A stretch of DNA of 64,000 nt from Geosiphon pyriformis (GCA_016748015.1 JAAOMT010000710.1:289885-353884), one strand, 5' to 3'. Counted from the stretch's first letter, positions 49,032 to 61,140 are shown. The notes: a model not told the origin generated them from the letters alone. Numbers and translations are program-made.

Positions 49032-50615
49032 ATGTCAAGTAAACCCCTCAACACACGAAGGCCTAAAAATCTGCCGGGACGTCTTGAGATTCCTTCAGCA
49101 AACTCCCACTCACCTTCCTCTTCGGCCCCTTCATCCCTTTCTCCGCTTATCCTGCCAGCATCGAATGCTACAAATAACTCAACTGCTACAACACACCAAA
49201 TCCTCACTAACGAAATCAAAAGTCGAATTTCAAGAGAAAGTGGGAATGGAGCACTACCGCCGGTGAGTGTGCCCACACCTGAAGGTGAAGGTTCTTCAGA
49301 ATTGAAACCCGAAGATTTTCAAGAGTTGCGACGTCTAGGTGAAGGGGCTGGGGGCACTGTAACTAAAGTAGTTTATAAACCTACTGGGAAATTAATGGCT
49401 AAAAAGGTATTTGGTTTGTTTGAATCTTATATTTTGTTTTCACTAGTTCGATAGTTTTTTAATGGGTGAGCTTCATGATACAGTTATACCCTCAAGAATG
49501 ATCAATCAAACTTCTCACTGGTGGACTCTTATATACCATTGTTTATTCATCCTTAGAAAATCAATGTTGAATTTTCACCCGTATTTCATCGACAAATTCT
49601 TCGGGAGCTCGAATTTTTGCAAAAGTGTCATTCACCAAATATTGTTTCATATTATGGGGCTTTTTTGGAAGAAGAAGGGACGTCAATTGGAATCATCATG
49701 GAATACTGTGAGGGGGGAAGTTTGGACGCCATATATAAAGCCGTCAGTGCACGGCAAGGCCGTATTGGAGAAGCTGTTCTAGGAAAGATTGGGGAGTCGG
49801 TAAGTCCTGTAGCTCTTAAAAGATTTGGCTAAAGTCACTTTCTTCTATTTTGAACCTGCCAAATTTTGAATTCTCTCCACTAATTTTTTAGGTACTTCAA
49901 GGCCTCGTTTATCTTTATAGTCAAAAAATCATTCATCGAGGTCAGTATTTTACCCCAAGAATCTAATTCCCTTATATTTGGGTAACATGACTAAATTTTC
50001 CTTTTTTTCGATTCTTCAGATATCAAACCATCTAATATTCTCGTGACACGACTAGGCGAGATAAAAATTTGTGATCTTGGTGTTTCTGGTCAAGCTGAAC
50101 ATTCCATAGTTGACACATTTTTGGGAACTAGTTATTATATGGCTGTAAGCGAAATTAATTACTACATTTTAACTTCAACAACCCTTTAATCCGATTATTA
50201 ATAAATAGCCAGAGCGTATTCAAGGCCAACCATATAGGATATCGTGCGATGTGTGGTCACTAGGATTAACCATAATGGAAGTGGCCCAAAATCGGTTTCC
50301 TTACTTGGCTGTGATGTCGCCAATTGAATTGGTCTCACAGATTGCAAATTCACCAGCGCCTGAATTAACTGATGAATACGAATGGAGTGAGGATTTAAAG
50401 CATTTTTTAAAAGTTTGGTAATGTAGAAATTTCATTTACTTTCTTTAATGTTTAAGTTATTCAAGGTGCTCAATTTTGATAATAGCTTGGAAAAAGATGG
50501 AGAAAAACGGCCTACTCCAAAACAAATGCTTGGTCATCCATTTATTCAACGAGCTGCTTTAAAGCGCGTGAATTTGGAAAAATGGATCAAACAAGTTTGG
50601 GAGTGGACTGATTGA
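49032..50615 (+). CDS. MAP kinase kinase, Mkk1/Pek1 (cell wall integrity) type
   Basis: join(49,032-49,406; 49,557-49,799; 49,892-49,940; 50,020-50,144; 50,209-50,417; 50,486-50,615), 376 aa; all introns GT-AG with frames preserved. A Ser/Thr/Pro-rich N-terminus (1-90) comes first, with basic R-R-P-K near residue 10, as in MAPK docking sites. Kinase: G-E-G-A-G-G-T-V (103-110), Lys125, H-R-D-I-K-P-S-N (Asp223), D-L-G instead of DFG at 241, activation-loop S-x3-T at Ser251 and Thr255 in the MAPKK pattern, then [12 protein letters not shown], which with C-D-V-W-S-L-G-L-T is closest to Mkk1/Mkk2/Pek1 rather than Ste7 or Pbs2. It would phosphorylate the Slt2/Mpk1-type MAPK. The ATG at 49,032 is used; a GTG in frame 12 bp upstream is not a likely start. 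Confidence 0.92.
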
Positions 50616-51627
50616 TTTAAACAATAGATGATTTCATTTGGTGTAAGTTAAATATTTTATAGTGTGCATTGATGGTTTCAAATTCTTATTAATTTCGCCA
50701 TTATTGTTTTAAATTTTCAAAAGAACATGTTTCGTCACCGGCAAGTCTACTGTTTTTTTCCCCACGCTTTCTGGCAACGATATTGAGAAGCTAGACAAAC
50801 CAAGCTAAAGAGTGTTCATTTGTGTCTTTAAAAATGGTGTCCGAAAGGCAAAATTTTAATTTCTATGGATCCAAGCAGTTCTAACTTCCCATATTCCAGC
50901 ATTTAATCCCGAGGATTGGATCACCGAATTTAACCCGTGGATATTTCCTTTACCACAAGATTATTCATTATTGAGCGGCTTCAAACATGGGATTTATGTC
51001 ACTACGCATTGGTCACGTCAGTAATAAAAATTAGTCCAAAATCATATCAATCCTAACTAAATATTCATGGCTCTACTAAAATATGTGCCTCATGATTCGC
51101 ATGCTAAGAAAAGCTCGTGTTCATATTATTTATTTGGATATGCTTTTTATTTTATTTCATATCGGACATATGAATTTTTATGATTTCAAATCTGCCTTCG
51201 GCGCGATTGGTATGTTGCGAGAAAATGCCCTTACAGATAATGCGTTTACATAATACTTATTTAATGATGATTATTGCTTTATTAGATTTAGCTCTTTTAA
51301 CATCAAGAGCTGCTTGTAGTGTATAATGTTGATACTATTATGGCCATTTCATTTGTTGTTCTCTTCATGTGTGTTCCCAGGAACGGTCCTATCAAGGTTA
51401 ATAGGTAGTGTAGCACAAAGTAACATTGACCGTGGAACTTCAACCAAGATTTCACATATAATAACCACGCATTTTCACCATTCTACACCTATTCCTAATC
51501 TTTTAATCCCAAACTCAAACTTTTCCTGCCTTTCGTTAATTTTTAACTTTGACGCGTAATTGACGGTATTCCATAATACTCAACAAGTTCATCCCTTAAA
51601 ATATTTGTATTTGTAAAATCGCTCAAC
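50616..51627. other. Intergenic between MAPKK and SKN7
   Basis: About 1 kb with near-genic base composition and no ORF that matches a known family. It probably holds the MAPKK 3' UTR and the SKN7 promoter and 5' UTR. A stretch at 50,880-51,010 has coding-like composition but several stops. Confidence 0.45.
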
Positions 51628-54272
51628 ATGAGCAATACAACAGGAGGCCCAGATTTTGTTAAAAAGCTCTTCAAGTAGGTCTGCCGAATTAGTGGCCGCT
51701 TTTTCTCTTATAATGGGATTTGGTGCCAACAAATTTGGTTTGATAAATAGCAATCCTCTGAATAGAAACTTATTACCGTTCAGCCAAGCTTTTGGAAAAC
51801 TCATCGTTTTAATCAAAAATATTAAACTACAATTATTCTTTATTTTACGGCTTTTGAAGAATGCTTGAAGATCAGTCATTTAATGATATTGTCTCTTGGG
51901 GAATAAGCGGCGATAGTTTCGTTGTCAAGGTATAATCAATTTTGTATAAATTGATTAGACCTTTTTAGATAACGCGAACAAAGAAGCTTTTATTTAGTTG
52001 ATGAATTATGGCTTTTGATATTTTTACCGCAAACAGGAAATCGACGCCTTCACTAAAACCATTCTTCCTCGGCATTTCAAACATTCGAATTTCGCTAGTT
52101 TTGTTCGACAATTGAATAAATATGACTTTCACAAAATAAGAAATTCTGATGATGCAAATGCTCCTTATGGGGATCAAGTAGGGACAATTTTACCATTTAC
52201 CAATCGTGCTAACCCTGAATAGGAAAATCTATGAAACAAACTGACAATATCATTTATTGATATACACGTTGCACTTGCTTGATTAGGTGTGGGAATTTCG
52301 CCATCCAAAATTCCAATGTGACAAAAGGGATCAGCTGGATAACATCAAGGTTAGTAAGATCTTTCCTTTTATGGGCTGATTTAAGTTATAATTAATTTGC
52401 TCTAATCTTTTAACTAATTTTGGCTATAGAGGAAAACTCCATCCGGTCGTAAGACAACATTGCCAAACCCTATCGATGAAATTCCTCCCAATATTCACCT
52501 TAATGAATTACAAGCACAAGTCAGCAATTTAACAAAGCTTCAAACGAATATGAACAATCATTTGCATTCATTAAGCAAAAATTATCATACCGTTGTACAA
52601 GATTTGTTAAACTTTCAAAAGAACATGGTCGCTCAAGATCAATTGATGCAAAACTTGGTCCAATATTTGGTGACTCAAGAAGCAGGTTTGTGTGAAAATG
52701 CTTTATTGAATAATTATCTTGATGATTTGCAAATAATAAGTTAATCTACTTACCCTACCACTCCATTTGTGCATATTTATATTTCAAAAGACAAATCTGC
52801 AAATTTAGCATCAATTAATCGGTCTTACCAAGGGTTATCTGCTGATGGTTCTGCTCCTTTTATTCCATCAGAACAAGCACAAAAACTCATTAATTCCTAT
52901 ACCGAAGTTTCTCGAGCATCTTTTGATCAAATGAATGAAATCTCAAGACGTGCACAACAATCATTCAATCAACTTAACAGTGAAAATGACATCGATGGCA
53001 AACCCTTATCGACCTCAACAGGATCAAATTCCCCGATAACACCACCCCCAGAATTTGGCTCGGAATTGGGACCCCAGCAAAGAAATTCTGACAATATCAG
53101 TGGCACCGTTGAATTAAATAATTTCCACAACATGCAACAAAATCTTGGTAATACCTTGTCTACCCCCCATAATAATTCGACTCCCCCTGTCCAAAGGAAT
53201 AATCATTTAATTCAGATGTCGGAAAACTATTCACAAAATTCTTCGGAACATGCAATAAATCCGACATATTCCGATAGCGGATTAACGGTCGTAACTGTAG
53301 GACATTTGACGCCTCGTCAAACTCACGCTGTACCAAACCCTGAATCAGTAACAAAATCTACCTCTAGTTTACCAACCCCGCATGTGCCACATATTGACAA
53401 TACAATTACAAAACGCGACTCGAATACCTTACGTGTTCGACGAAGTACATTTGTTCCGGTATGGTCTGTACCACCAAAAGTTTTATTAGTTGAAGATGAT
53501 GCTATTTATCAGAATATCGGATCAAAGTTTCTTCAGATATTTGGTTGTACAATTGATATCGCGGCCGATGGAATGACAGCGGTCGACAAGATGAATTTAG
53601 AGAAATATGATCTTGTGCTGATGGACATTATTTTGCCAAATTTAGATGGTAATTCAACCTTTCTTTTATAATGATATTAATATTTATTTTGCTTTTCATT
53701 AATCTAAATTTTTTAAAGGTGTGGAAGCCACTACACAAATTCGACGATTTGATTCTAATACTCCCATCATTAGTATGACTTCAAATACCACTGCCCAAGA
53801 TTGTTACAATTATATATCCCATGGCATGAATGATATATTGCCTAAACCTTTCTCCAAAAACAATTTACTTACTATGTTGGAAAGGTATTGTGTACATCTT
53901 AAAGTTCTCCCAACTTTTCAAGAAGTTCACCGGCCACTTGCACTCCAAAACCAAGCTCTTGTACCAAGTAATCAACTAATAACACCTCCAGTTGTTCATA
54001 CATCCGGGGAGTTAAATGTTGGTGACACATGGATACCATCACAATTTCCAGGTGGTGTCCCAAATGATCGATCTTTTGTTTCCGCGACACAAGTGAACAC
54101 AATCAATGGTGAGGATTATTTAAATATGATGAATAACTTAATGGGAATGACTACGACAGGACAAGTTGCTGGGTCGGTTCGATATGTCGATCAAATCTAC
54201 AGTGGTTACGAAGAAGGGCAAGAGGATGGACGCCAATCTAAACGCGCCAAGTTTGAAGTTTTGGACGAATAA
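51628..54272 (+). CDS. SKN7: SKN7-type transcription factor (HSF domain plus response regulator)
   Basis: join(51,628-51,674; 51,860-51,929; 52,037-52,177; 52,287-52,349; 52,430-52,685; 52,791-53,648; 53,719-54,272), 662 aa. An HSF-type DNA-binding domain (residues about 7-108) opens with G-P-D-F-V-K-K-L-F and contains [14 protein letters not shown] and W-E-F-R-H-P-K-F, spread over exons 1-5. A coiled coil (about 130-185) follows, then a Ser/Pro/Asn-rich linker and a receiver domain (about 421-535) with acidic pair Asp428-Asp429 (V-E-D-D), phospho-acceptor Asp471 in [12 protein letters not shown], and Lys521 in L-P-K-P-F. In fungi Skn7 is the nuclear end of the Sln1-Ypd1 phosphorelay and acts in oxidative and cell-wall stress. 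The first exon of 47 bp was placed by homology to the domain start. Confidence 0.93.
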
Positions 54273-55374
54273 GCGACTGATTAAAGATTTCAATCCCGAA
54301 TCTCTGAGTTCAACTTTTTACAAAGTGATCGGATTTTGATTTTATTAATTTCTTTATGTTCGAACTTCGTTTTGGGTGGATTGACTCTGGCTTTGACCAA
54401 GACTGTAAATATTAAATACCTAATTTTTATTCAATAGAATATGATAAGTGGTTATCATCTTCACTAAGCGTGACTCTAATATTATTTTTGGAAAATGAGA
54501 AAACTAATAATTAAGAATGAGATTTGTAATTGCAGTTTTAAGATGTACATGTATCATTGTCTATAGACAAAATAATAAGATCTGCACAGTGCTGCATTAT
54601 TTATTATCCTCGACTTTTCGCTAATGAGCACAAAGTACTGAGATTATCGAATGCGGAAATTAGAATATTTCGCTCCCACTCATTTGTTCTTTTCAGTCAG
54701 CGATAAACATTGTTATCAAAATTATGTTGTTTCGTATGTTTGGTTAGTTGCCAAATTTTAAATCTTCATTTTACTAGTTAAATCGACCGATTTTTGAAAA
54801 ATTTTAGATTCATGAATTTTCGTTCATTGTTCAGTTTTCAGTAAATATTGAGTTTTTTTTATTTTGGCATAAAAATTAAGGAAGGTGGGTTAAGATGAAT
54901 TTGTTTACTATTATAAATATTAAGGTTATAATAAAAATAAACACGATATTTAGAATCATGAGAATGTAGGATTATTTGTTTGTGAATACTCTATTGGGTT
55001 TGGTATAGAGTCACGATTTAATTTCAGGTTCTTGCATTACGTAATATAGAGTTTTGAATTCATCAGAAAAAGGATGGATGGTGATTTAGGAAAAAGGGTA
55101 ATAAACTTGTAAAACCTTAAAAGTGTGAGAAAAAGCAAACCCAATTCACTAACAGCATTAATTAGATTTTCCCATGTTACTCGACATTTTCTATGTAACT
55201 GGTAATTGGATGTCTCGTGTTGTAAGAAATTAAAAATTCTATGCAAACTGCTGGATAAATTAAAGTTTAATGGTGGTGTATTATTAATTAGATTACATTT
55301 CTACCATGAATTGTAACACCAACAATAATAGGCAATACTAAGCATTGATATTATTTCCTACTCCATCAAGCAAT
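54273..55374. other. Intergenic after SKN7
   Basis: SKN7 3' UTR and AT-rich spacer. Nothing recognisable; the ORF on the - strand at 55,037-55,246 has no family features. Confidence 0.5.
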
Positions 55375-56280
55375 ACCCGGAGAAAGATCCATTTTCATCG
55401 CTATCCCACAATTCCCGGTAGTTGTAAACTTTGGACCCTCACGATTCTTTGGATGTTGCCACATTGACTACAAGTCTTGGATGTGTAAACTTCGTTCTGG
55501 ATAATAACAGGGATTTCATTGCTCGGCCTTGTTGATCAGACGATGTCATTTTACGGACAGTTTTTCGTGTAATCTTTTTCGTCTTGCGAATTACCATTTC
55601 CGACACTCCAAAAGGAGGAATGACAATAGCGTCGAATTCATGAGTAAAGAATCTAACCGATTTCCGGGGAATTTTACATTGGAGATGTATAACCTTTCGC
55701 TGCATGGGAAAAATTGCCTTATCGAGTCGCCGGGAAATTTTAATCTTAAGTTTTGAGATCGCCCAAATGCGAATTATAAGTCCAATAGATTGTTCGCTGT
55801 TTTGGATCTCGTATACCCAGACAAACTTCCACTCGTTATTTTGCAAGACATTATCTTGTGAGGAACGGGCCACCTATTACTATACCTCTTTTTTTTCGAA
55901 ATGAAGCACGATTGTCATTATCTAGAATGGTGGTAGGCTTATAACGATGTGTGACCTAGAAACGGTTCCATGTGGATTTCGAAAAATTCTGCGGACGAAT
56001 TATCATTTTTGTTGCAGATCGAAATTATAGTATGCTGATAGGCCTTGCCGATTCGCATTACGCTTAATTACTTCTTCGCTAGCAATCGATGCTTCATCGA
56101 TAATATTCGCCGTGATATCCCGAAGCAAAATTCCAAGACACACAACAATCCATTGCTTCAAGAGCTGCTTTTGAGGATGGTTCAGTTACACTTAAACGTA
56201 TCTTGGATTACTGTTGTTTTTCTCTTGCACTTTTTGCTTATTTTGAAACTTTTGTCAATGGCAGATAAAAACTGTTTGTA
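55375..56280 (-). pseudogene. Fanzor/TnpB-family RNA-guided nuclease remnant
   Basis: Three reading frames on the - strand together give the C-terminal RuvC nuclease of the TnpB/Fanzor family. About 55,820-55,790: G-I-R-D-P-K-Q-R-T, the RuvC-I Asp context (D-P-G-x-R-T-F in the family), out of frame with what follows. ORF 55,439-55,873: a basic R-x-L-D-K ... M-Q-R-K-V helix, then F-D-A-I-V-I-P-P-F-G-V-S-E-M-V and K-I-T-R-K-T-V-R-K-M. About 55,510-55,455, shifted: V-I-I-Q-N-E-V-Y-T-S-K-T-C-S-Q-C-G-N, with the Glu and the first C-x2-C of the zinc finger. About 55,432-55,375, shifted again: K-V-Y-N-Y-R-E-L-W-D-S-D-E-N-G-S, the second finger half (both Cys lost) and the RuvC-III D-x-D-x-N-G. N-terminal traces reach about 56,250. 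At least three frameshifts, so dead. No flanking terminal repeats were found. Confidence 0.75.
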
Positions 56281-57524
56281 AAAATGTTTTATGAGAATTC
56301 ATGCTTGTCAAGAGTTTTGTAAATTAGAAGAAAAAAATATTTGAAAGAGGTCAAAGGCAAATTGAAAAAGTCTATAACAGTAAATAACAAAAATTACTAA
56401 AATCGTTTTACAATTTGTTTTTTCGAATAGAATTTTTTAGTTTTTTAAAATTGATACTTGATTCAATATCATTAAATTGAAAATCAAAGAAAAAAAGAAA
56501 CTGATTTTGTTATTCAAAAAAAAAAAATTGGTTTTCGCATTAAAAAATACAAAAATATGATTATAATGGTTGCAATCTATTAAAATGTTATTTTTATTGG
56601 TAAAACAAAGATAAAAACGATTGTATCAACATTTTTGAAAAATTTAATAACATAAAAATTTTCAATAAATTTTCTCAATTGCTTGATGTGCAAATAATCT
56701 ATGAAAAAGGTATAAAAAAGCAAATAAAAATTTTGATTTAAAGCATTAAAATGAATAATTATTTCAAATAACAATAAAGAAAAAAAAACAGCAATAAAAA
56801 ATGAGAAAAAAATTAAAAAATACTAATTTTTTTTTTTTAATTCTCGATTAAATTAATGACAAATAATAATAATAATAATAATAATAAAAGCAGCAAAAGA
56901 AGAAAAAAACGGTAGCAAAAAAAAATTGATCTTGAAAAATAAACAAATCAAACAACCCAAAAAATAAGTGTTTTTATTGACTATTTTTTTTAAATAACAA
57001 TGGAAAATGACAATAGAAAATGACAATAGAAAATAGAATAGCAACAATTAGGTCGAGTCATGAAAAATTTTCATTTTTAAGAAATCGAGTCGAGTTTAGT
57101 AGCCTATGACCTGACTTGACTCTTTACTTGTCATGTGTAGAAATTTTATTGATAAAATTTTTATTCCCATTAATGAGGTAGTACTCTTTTTATATCTTGG
57201 CTATTAAAAAACAAATAATAATTAATTAATAAAAGCATATTTTTATAATTGAAAATACTTAATTGCAAAAGCTACATTTAGCTTTTTCATTGCTAAATTG
57301 CTCATAAAAATTCCAAATCCATGCTTTCTTCTTTTTTTCAGTTATAGTAACTACAGTATCTACTTCAGAATATTTATAACTCAAACTCGACTCTTATGAG
57401 TCAGGTACTGAGTCAAAGAGAGTTGATTCGATTATTTTGGAGCTTTAGCAACAATATTAAAACAAATAAAAAGTAATAAGCAACTGATTGGTATATTTAT
57501 TAATAATATATATTAGGCAAATTC

Positions 57525-57570
<46 letters not shown>

Positions 57571-57743
57571 TAATTATATATTTATTAATATATACTTTTA
57601 AAAAACTTTTTATTATAATTTAAAAATTATTTATTTATATACTTATGAAAACTTATTAATTAAAAATAATTCAAGTAATCATTACATTTAATTATAAACA
57701 AAATCAATATTGTACTTTTTTAAAATTTATTATGTTAATAAAA

Positions 57744-57774
<31 letters not shown>

Positions 57775-58599
57775 TAAAAAATTATTTAAAACTTGATTAC
57801 AAATTTTTAATGTTATATTACAATAAGTTAATTATACTGATATAATTAAATTACATTAAAAATAAATATAACCAATTTTTTTTTTAATATTTAATAATAA
57901 ATATTATAATATAATTTAAATTTTAAAATAAATTTACACACTTATACAAATAGAAATTAATTTTTTTATTTTTAATTGAAATTATGATTATTTTAAAGTA
58001 TTTAAAACCAAATTTATTAAAATTTTAATTAACATAATTATAATATTTAAAATAAGTTTTTAAGATTTGCAAAAAATTTAGATAAAAAATAAAAATAATA
58101 AAAAATAAAAACTAGAATAATAAATACTTTTATGGTTAATCATTTTTTAATTTTTTGGTTGATATTTTTTTTTTGTAAATATTTACGTTATAAAAAAAAA
58201 TAAACTTTAATAATAATAATAATAATAATAACGAGTTCGAATAAAAAGTTATCTTAATATCGTTATTAATTTTTTGGAATTCCAACTATCTTTATTAAGC
58301 CATTATTCTTTGAGTTAAGATTATTTGTCTTTACTTTGCAAAAAAAAAAAAAAATTCAATTTTAAAAAAGCACAAAATTTATTTAAAATTCAAAAATCAA
58401 AAAATAAATGAAAGTTGTGTTCTTTTATTTAATCACTAGACTTTTTATTATTAAACAAATTAATCATATATAGTGAAAGATAAAAACCTAAATTTTTTTA
58501 AAGTCAGAGTTTTTTGAGTAATATTTAATCAAAATGAAAAATTTTATTACTTGTACACCGGTTTTCGATAACTTATATTGGATATAAATTCCCTCTTTA
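56281..58599. other. AT-rich intergenic DNA with microsatellites
   Basis: No gene. Trinucleotide tracts (AAT or ATT) at 56,859-56,887, 57,529-57,570, 57,747-57,774 and 58,211-58,232. An imperfect inverted-repeat block at 57,051-57,440 is listed separately. Confidence 0.6.
57051..57440. repeat. Imperfect inverted-repeat block, possible MITE
   Basis: The left part (57,051-57,125) and the reverse complement of the right part (57,375-57,435) share GAGTCGAGTTTAG/GAGTCGAGTTTGAG and TGACTC/GACTTGACTC strings. About 390 bp in all, no ORF. The target duplication was not resolved. Confidence 0.35.
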
Positions 58600-58604
58600 A
58601 ATCC

Positions 58605-58722
58605 CACATGACACAATAAGGGTATATATAAATAATAATAAAAAGTAAATTTAGAGTCCTCTTCGGAGTGACACTTATTAAAATTGGAACGATACAGTTG
58701 CCTTTGGGTAACAATGTTTTTT
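58605..58722 (+). pseudogene. U6 snRNA copy with internal deletion
   Basis: Same layout as the U6 gene at 61,400-61,572 (- strand): upstream element CACATGACACAATAAG (58,605-58,620), TATATATAAAT (58,623-58,633), start GTCCTCTTCGGAG at 58,656 and terminator T-run at 58,717-58,722. The transcript would keep the 5' stem-loop and TTGGAACGATACAG, then jump straight to GTTGCC and GGTAAC. The catalytic core, including the ACAGAGA box and the U4/U2-pairing region, is gone (about 57 nt). It cannot act as a U6 snRNA. The promoter looks intact, so transcription is possible. Confidence 0.85.
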
Positions 58723-58994
58723 CGAATACAATAAGTTCCTAGAAGATAAAGAAAGATTTGCTTTTGAAATTAATACGCTCGTGGTATTTAAAAACTATTT
58801 TAAATTTTGATTTTCTCCTCGTTATAAATTGATAAACCTTTCAAAAATAAAAATATCTTTTTATTTTGATTATCGTATAATTCATTATGATTTCAGGGGA
58901 TACAGTTTGCTCAATAAAAACCAGTTTATTGCAAATTACTTTTTTTTTATCCCTTATCATATCACCAAGATTTAGGGAAAATTTTTTTCTAAAT

Positions 58995-59837
58995 TTACAA
59001 TCTATTTTTCTTTCTGCCATGTTTTTTATGAATTGCAGGATGATTTTTTTTACCATGATTATTATTTTTTGGTATAGTTACAATGGTCTTTGTTTTCAAA
59101 AAGTTTTTTTTACTCTTATCTTGAATAATTGAAATTTTTTGATGTTTCTTTGGTTTCTTTAGTTTCTTTTCAGAATGTTTAACTGGGGGTGAAGAAGTTT
59201 TCTGATTAGGATGCTGACCACCTTTCCTCCAAACTCCGTCGCAATATTTCGTATCGACAGGAAACCATTTAACAGAATCCGGCGTATTTTCTTGACCGAA
59301 CAAAATTTGAAAAACTCCAGTACTCAAATCTAATCCATTACCTCCCATATCAACAGCTAGGACATTAACGAATGCTGAGGAGTTACTTGATTTACAGACT
59401 TTTAAACAGGTCCCGCAATCTGATTGAGACATTCCTTGAACGGCGGTGATCCGATTCAGGTCCAATTCTGCGTATGGCATACCACAGAATGGAGGGTTAT
59501 TCACGGCTGATGGACCAAAACGAGGATAATCTTCCGGGGTTCTGTGAAGGGGTGAAGAGGAATGAGAGATTGATTAATAATTATTTAAGAATTAAACCAA
59601 TTAATTTTGTGATAATTTTAAAAAAATCAGTGACAAAAACTTTAAATTCGCAGGATCAATCTGAATATTAAAAAATATGACCATTTTCTCACTTCAGAAG
59701 TAACTCTTTAAACTTTAAATTAAAACTTACACTATTTGATTTCCACTCATTTGTCCATTAACATTTCTCAGCAGATACGAAGAAACAAAAATTGAAACCG
59801 TAATAATTGTAATAACTAATTTAATTAAATTTTTCAT
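58995..59837 (-). CDS. Small secreted protein, double-psi beta-barrel-like (expansin/barwin type)
   Basis: complement(join(58,995-59,541; 59,731-59,837)), 217 aa. Exon 1 encodes M-K-N-L-I-K-L-V-I-T-I-I-T-V-S-I-F-V-S-S, a clear signal peptide likely cut after V-N-G (about residue 28). The donor is GTAAGT at 59,730, the acceptor TTCACAG before 59,541, and the split Val codon joins the frames. The mature part has F-C-G (Cys55), then C-G-T-C-L-K-V-C, D-M-G-G-N-G-L-D-L, and W-F-P-V-D-T-K-Y-C-D-G-V-W-R, a pattern of single-domain expansin-like/RlpA-like barrels made by many fungi; no catalytic claim is made. The last 60 residues are very Lys/His-rich and low-complexity. Probably extracellular or wall-associated; an effector-like role is only a guess. 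Confidence 0.8.
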
Positions 59838-61140
59838 GATAATTTTTAAATGAAGTTGATTATTTCCAAAAAGAATTTCGAGTAAGTTGAAAAAATAAAA
59901 ATAAAAAATGATGATGGGTAAATAGGGTTACTTTGGTTCAAAAACGTGAATTATGAAGACATTTAATGAATTGGAATGATCTATATAAACCCAATTGAAA
60001 TAATTTCCAAATGTTTATGATAATGATAATGATAATGATAATGATAAATGTTATTTTTCTTTGAGAAAATGCCAAATATTTGATTTTTTTATTATTAAGT
60101 TTTTACGTCAAGTAGACACTTAAAACAATTCGAGATTAATTCTATATAATATCAAAAATAAACAAACAAACAAAAAAACGAATCAAAGCGTTTTTTTTTA
60201 AAATTGAGAATTTGATCGAATCCTCTTTTTATAACGTAAATATGAAATATTTTTGATTACAATTAGAGTATCATGTAGAAGAAAAAATTCAATTAATTTT
60301 CATATAGAATTTATCTTGAAATTAATTAATTGTTATTTTATTTTCTAATATACTTGATAAAACTAATCTTTTAAATTCAAACAATTACTTGTTTGTATTC
60401 TGCAATTATGCTGATTACTTGATTGATTGACTGATTTTAATTCAATATTTTTAACGCCAAAGGTTTCTAAATATGATTTATTTTTTTTTATACAAAAGTA
60501 TATTCATCTTTTGTTATTATAAAAAGTAGGAGTAGAATTTAGTTGTTACAAATTACAATTAATGTATTGGTTAATCCTGAGTTGTACCTCGAATCTTACC
60601 TATTTTTAAGATATTCTCAGATAAATGTCAAACATTATTTTAATCCTGAAAAATGTAAAATTCCGTGACGCGTTACACGAAAAATATATTTGACAAAAGA
60701 ATTTAAAGAAAAAGTTTTTGCTCGGTAATTGAAACTGTTGATGAGGCCATGCGAAATGGTAAAACGTTACGCCTCGCTGAACATGATCAATGTTAGTACA
60801 GTTTCAGATTTTCAATTTCAATAATTTTGTGCATGAGATATATATTCATAATAATAATATGCCAAGTAAAACGTATTGTAAAAAGAAAAAAATTTCTTGT
60901 GTATCTATGTAAGTAGAATTATTTACTTTTAAAAAAATTGTTGATCGCAAAAGTTCAATAATACCAACAGACCAATAGGGAAAGGTAACACTGCAGTACA
61001 AATATCACATACAATTAATATAATGCAAAATATTATATAAAATGTTTTCGAAACACTTTAATCTTGTAATCTTTGTTACTCTTTTAGCAAATAACGTTTA
61101 TCAAAACGTCATCGAAAAATAGCACTAAAAAATATTTTTG
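59838..61140. other. Intergenic with a hexanucleotide repeat
   Basis: Promoter side of the secreted-protein gene, then AT-rich spacer. A short GATAAT tandem (6 units) lies at 60,016-60,050. A possible box C/D-like stretch near 60,730-60,790 is noted as a finding only. Confidence 0.5.

Noticed and set aside
48959-49276. 105-codon - strand ORF over MAPKK exon 1
   Set aside because: Shadow of the Ser/Pro-rich MAPKK N-terminus.
55529-55904. + strand ORFs over the Fanzor remnant
   Set aside because: The - strand carries the recognisable domain; the + frames are its shadows.
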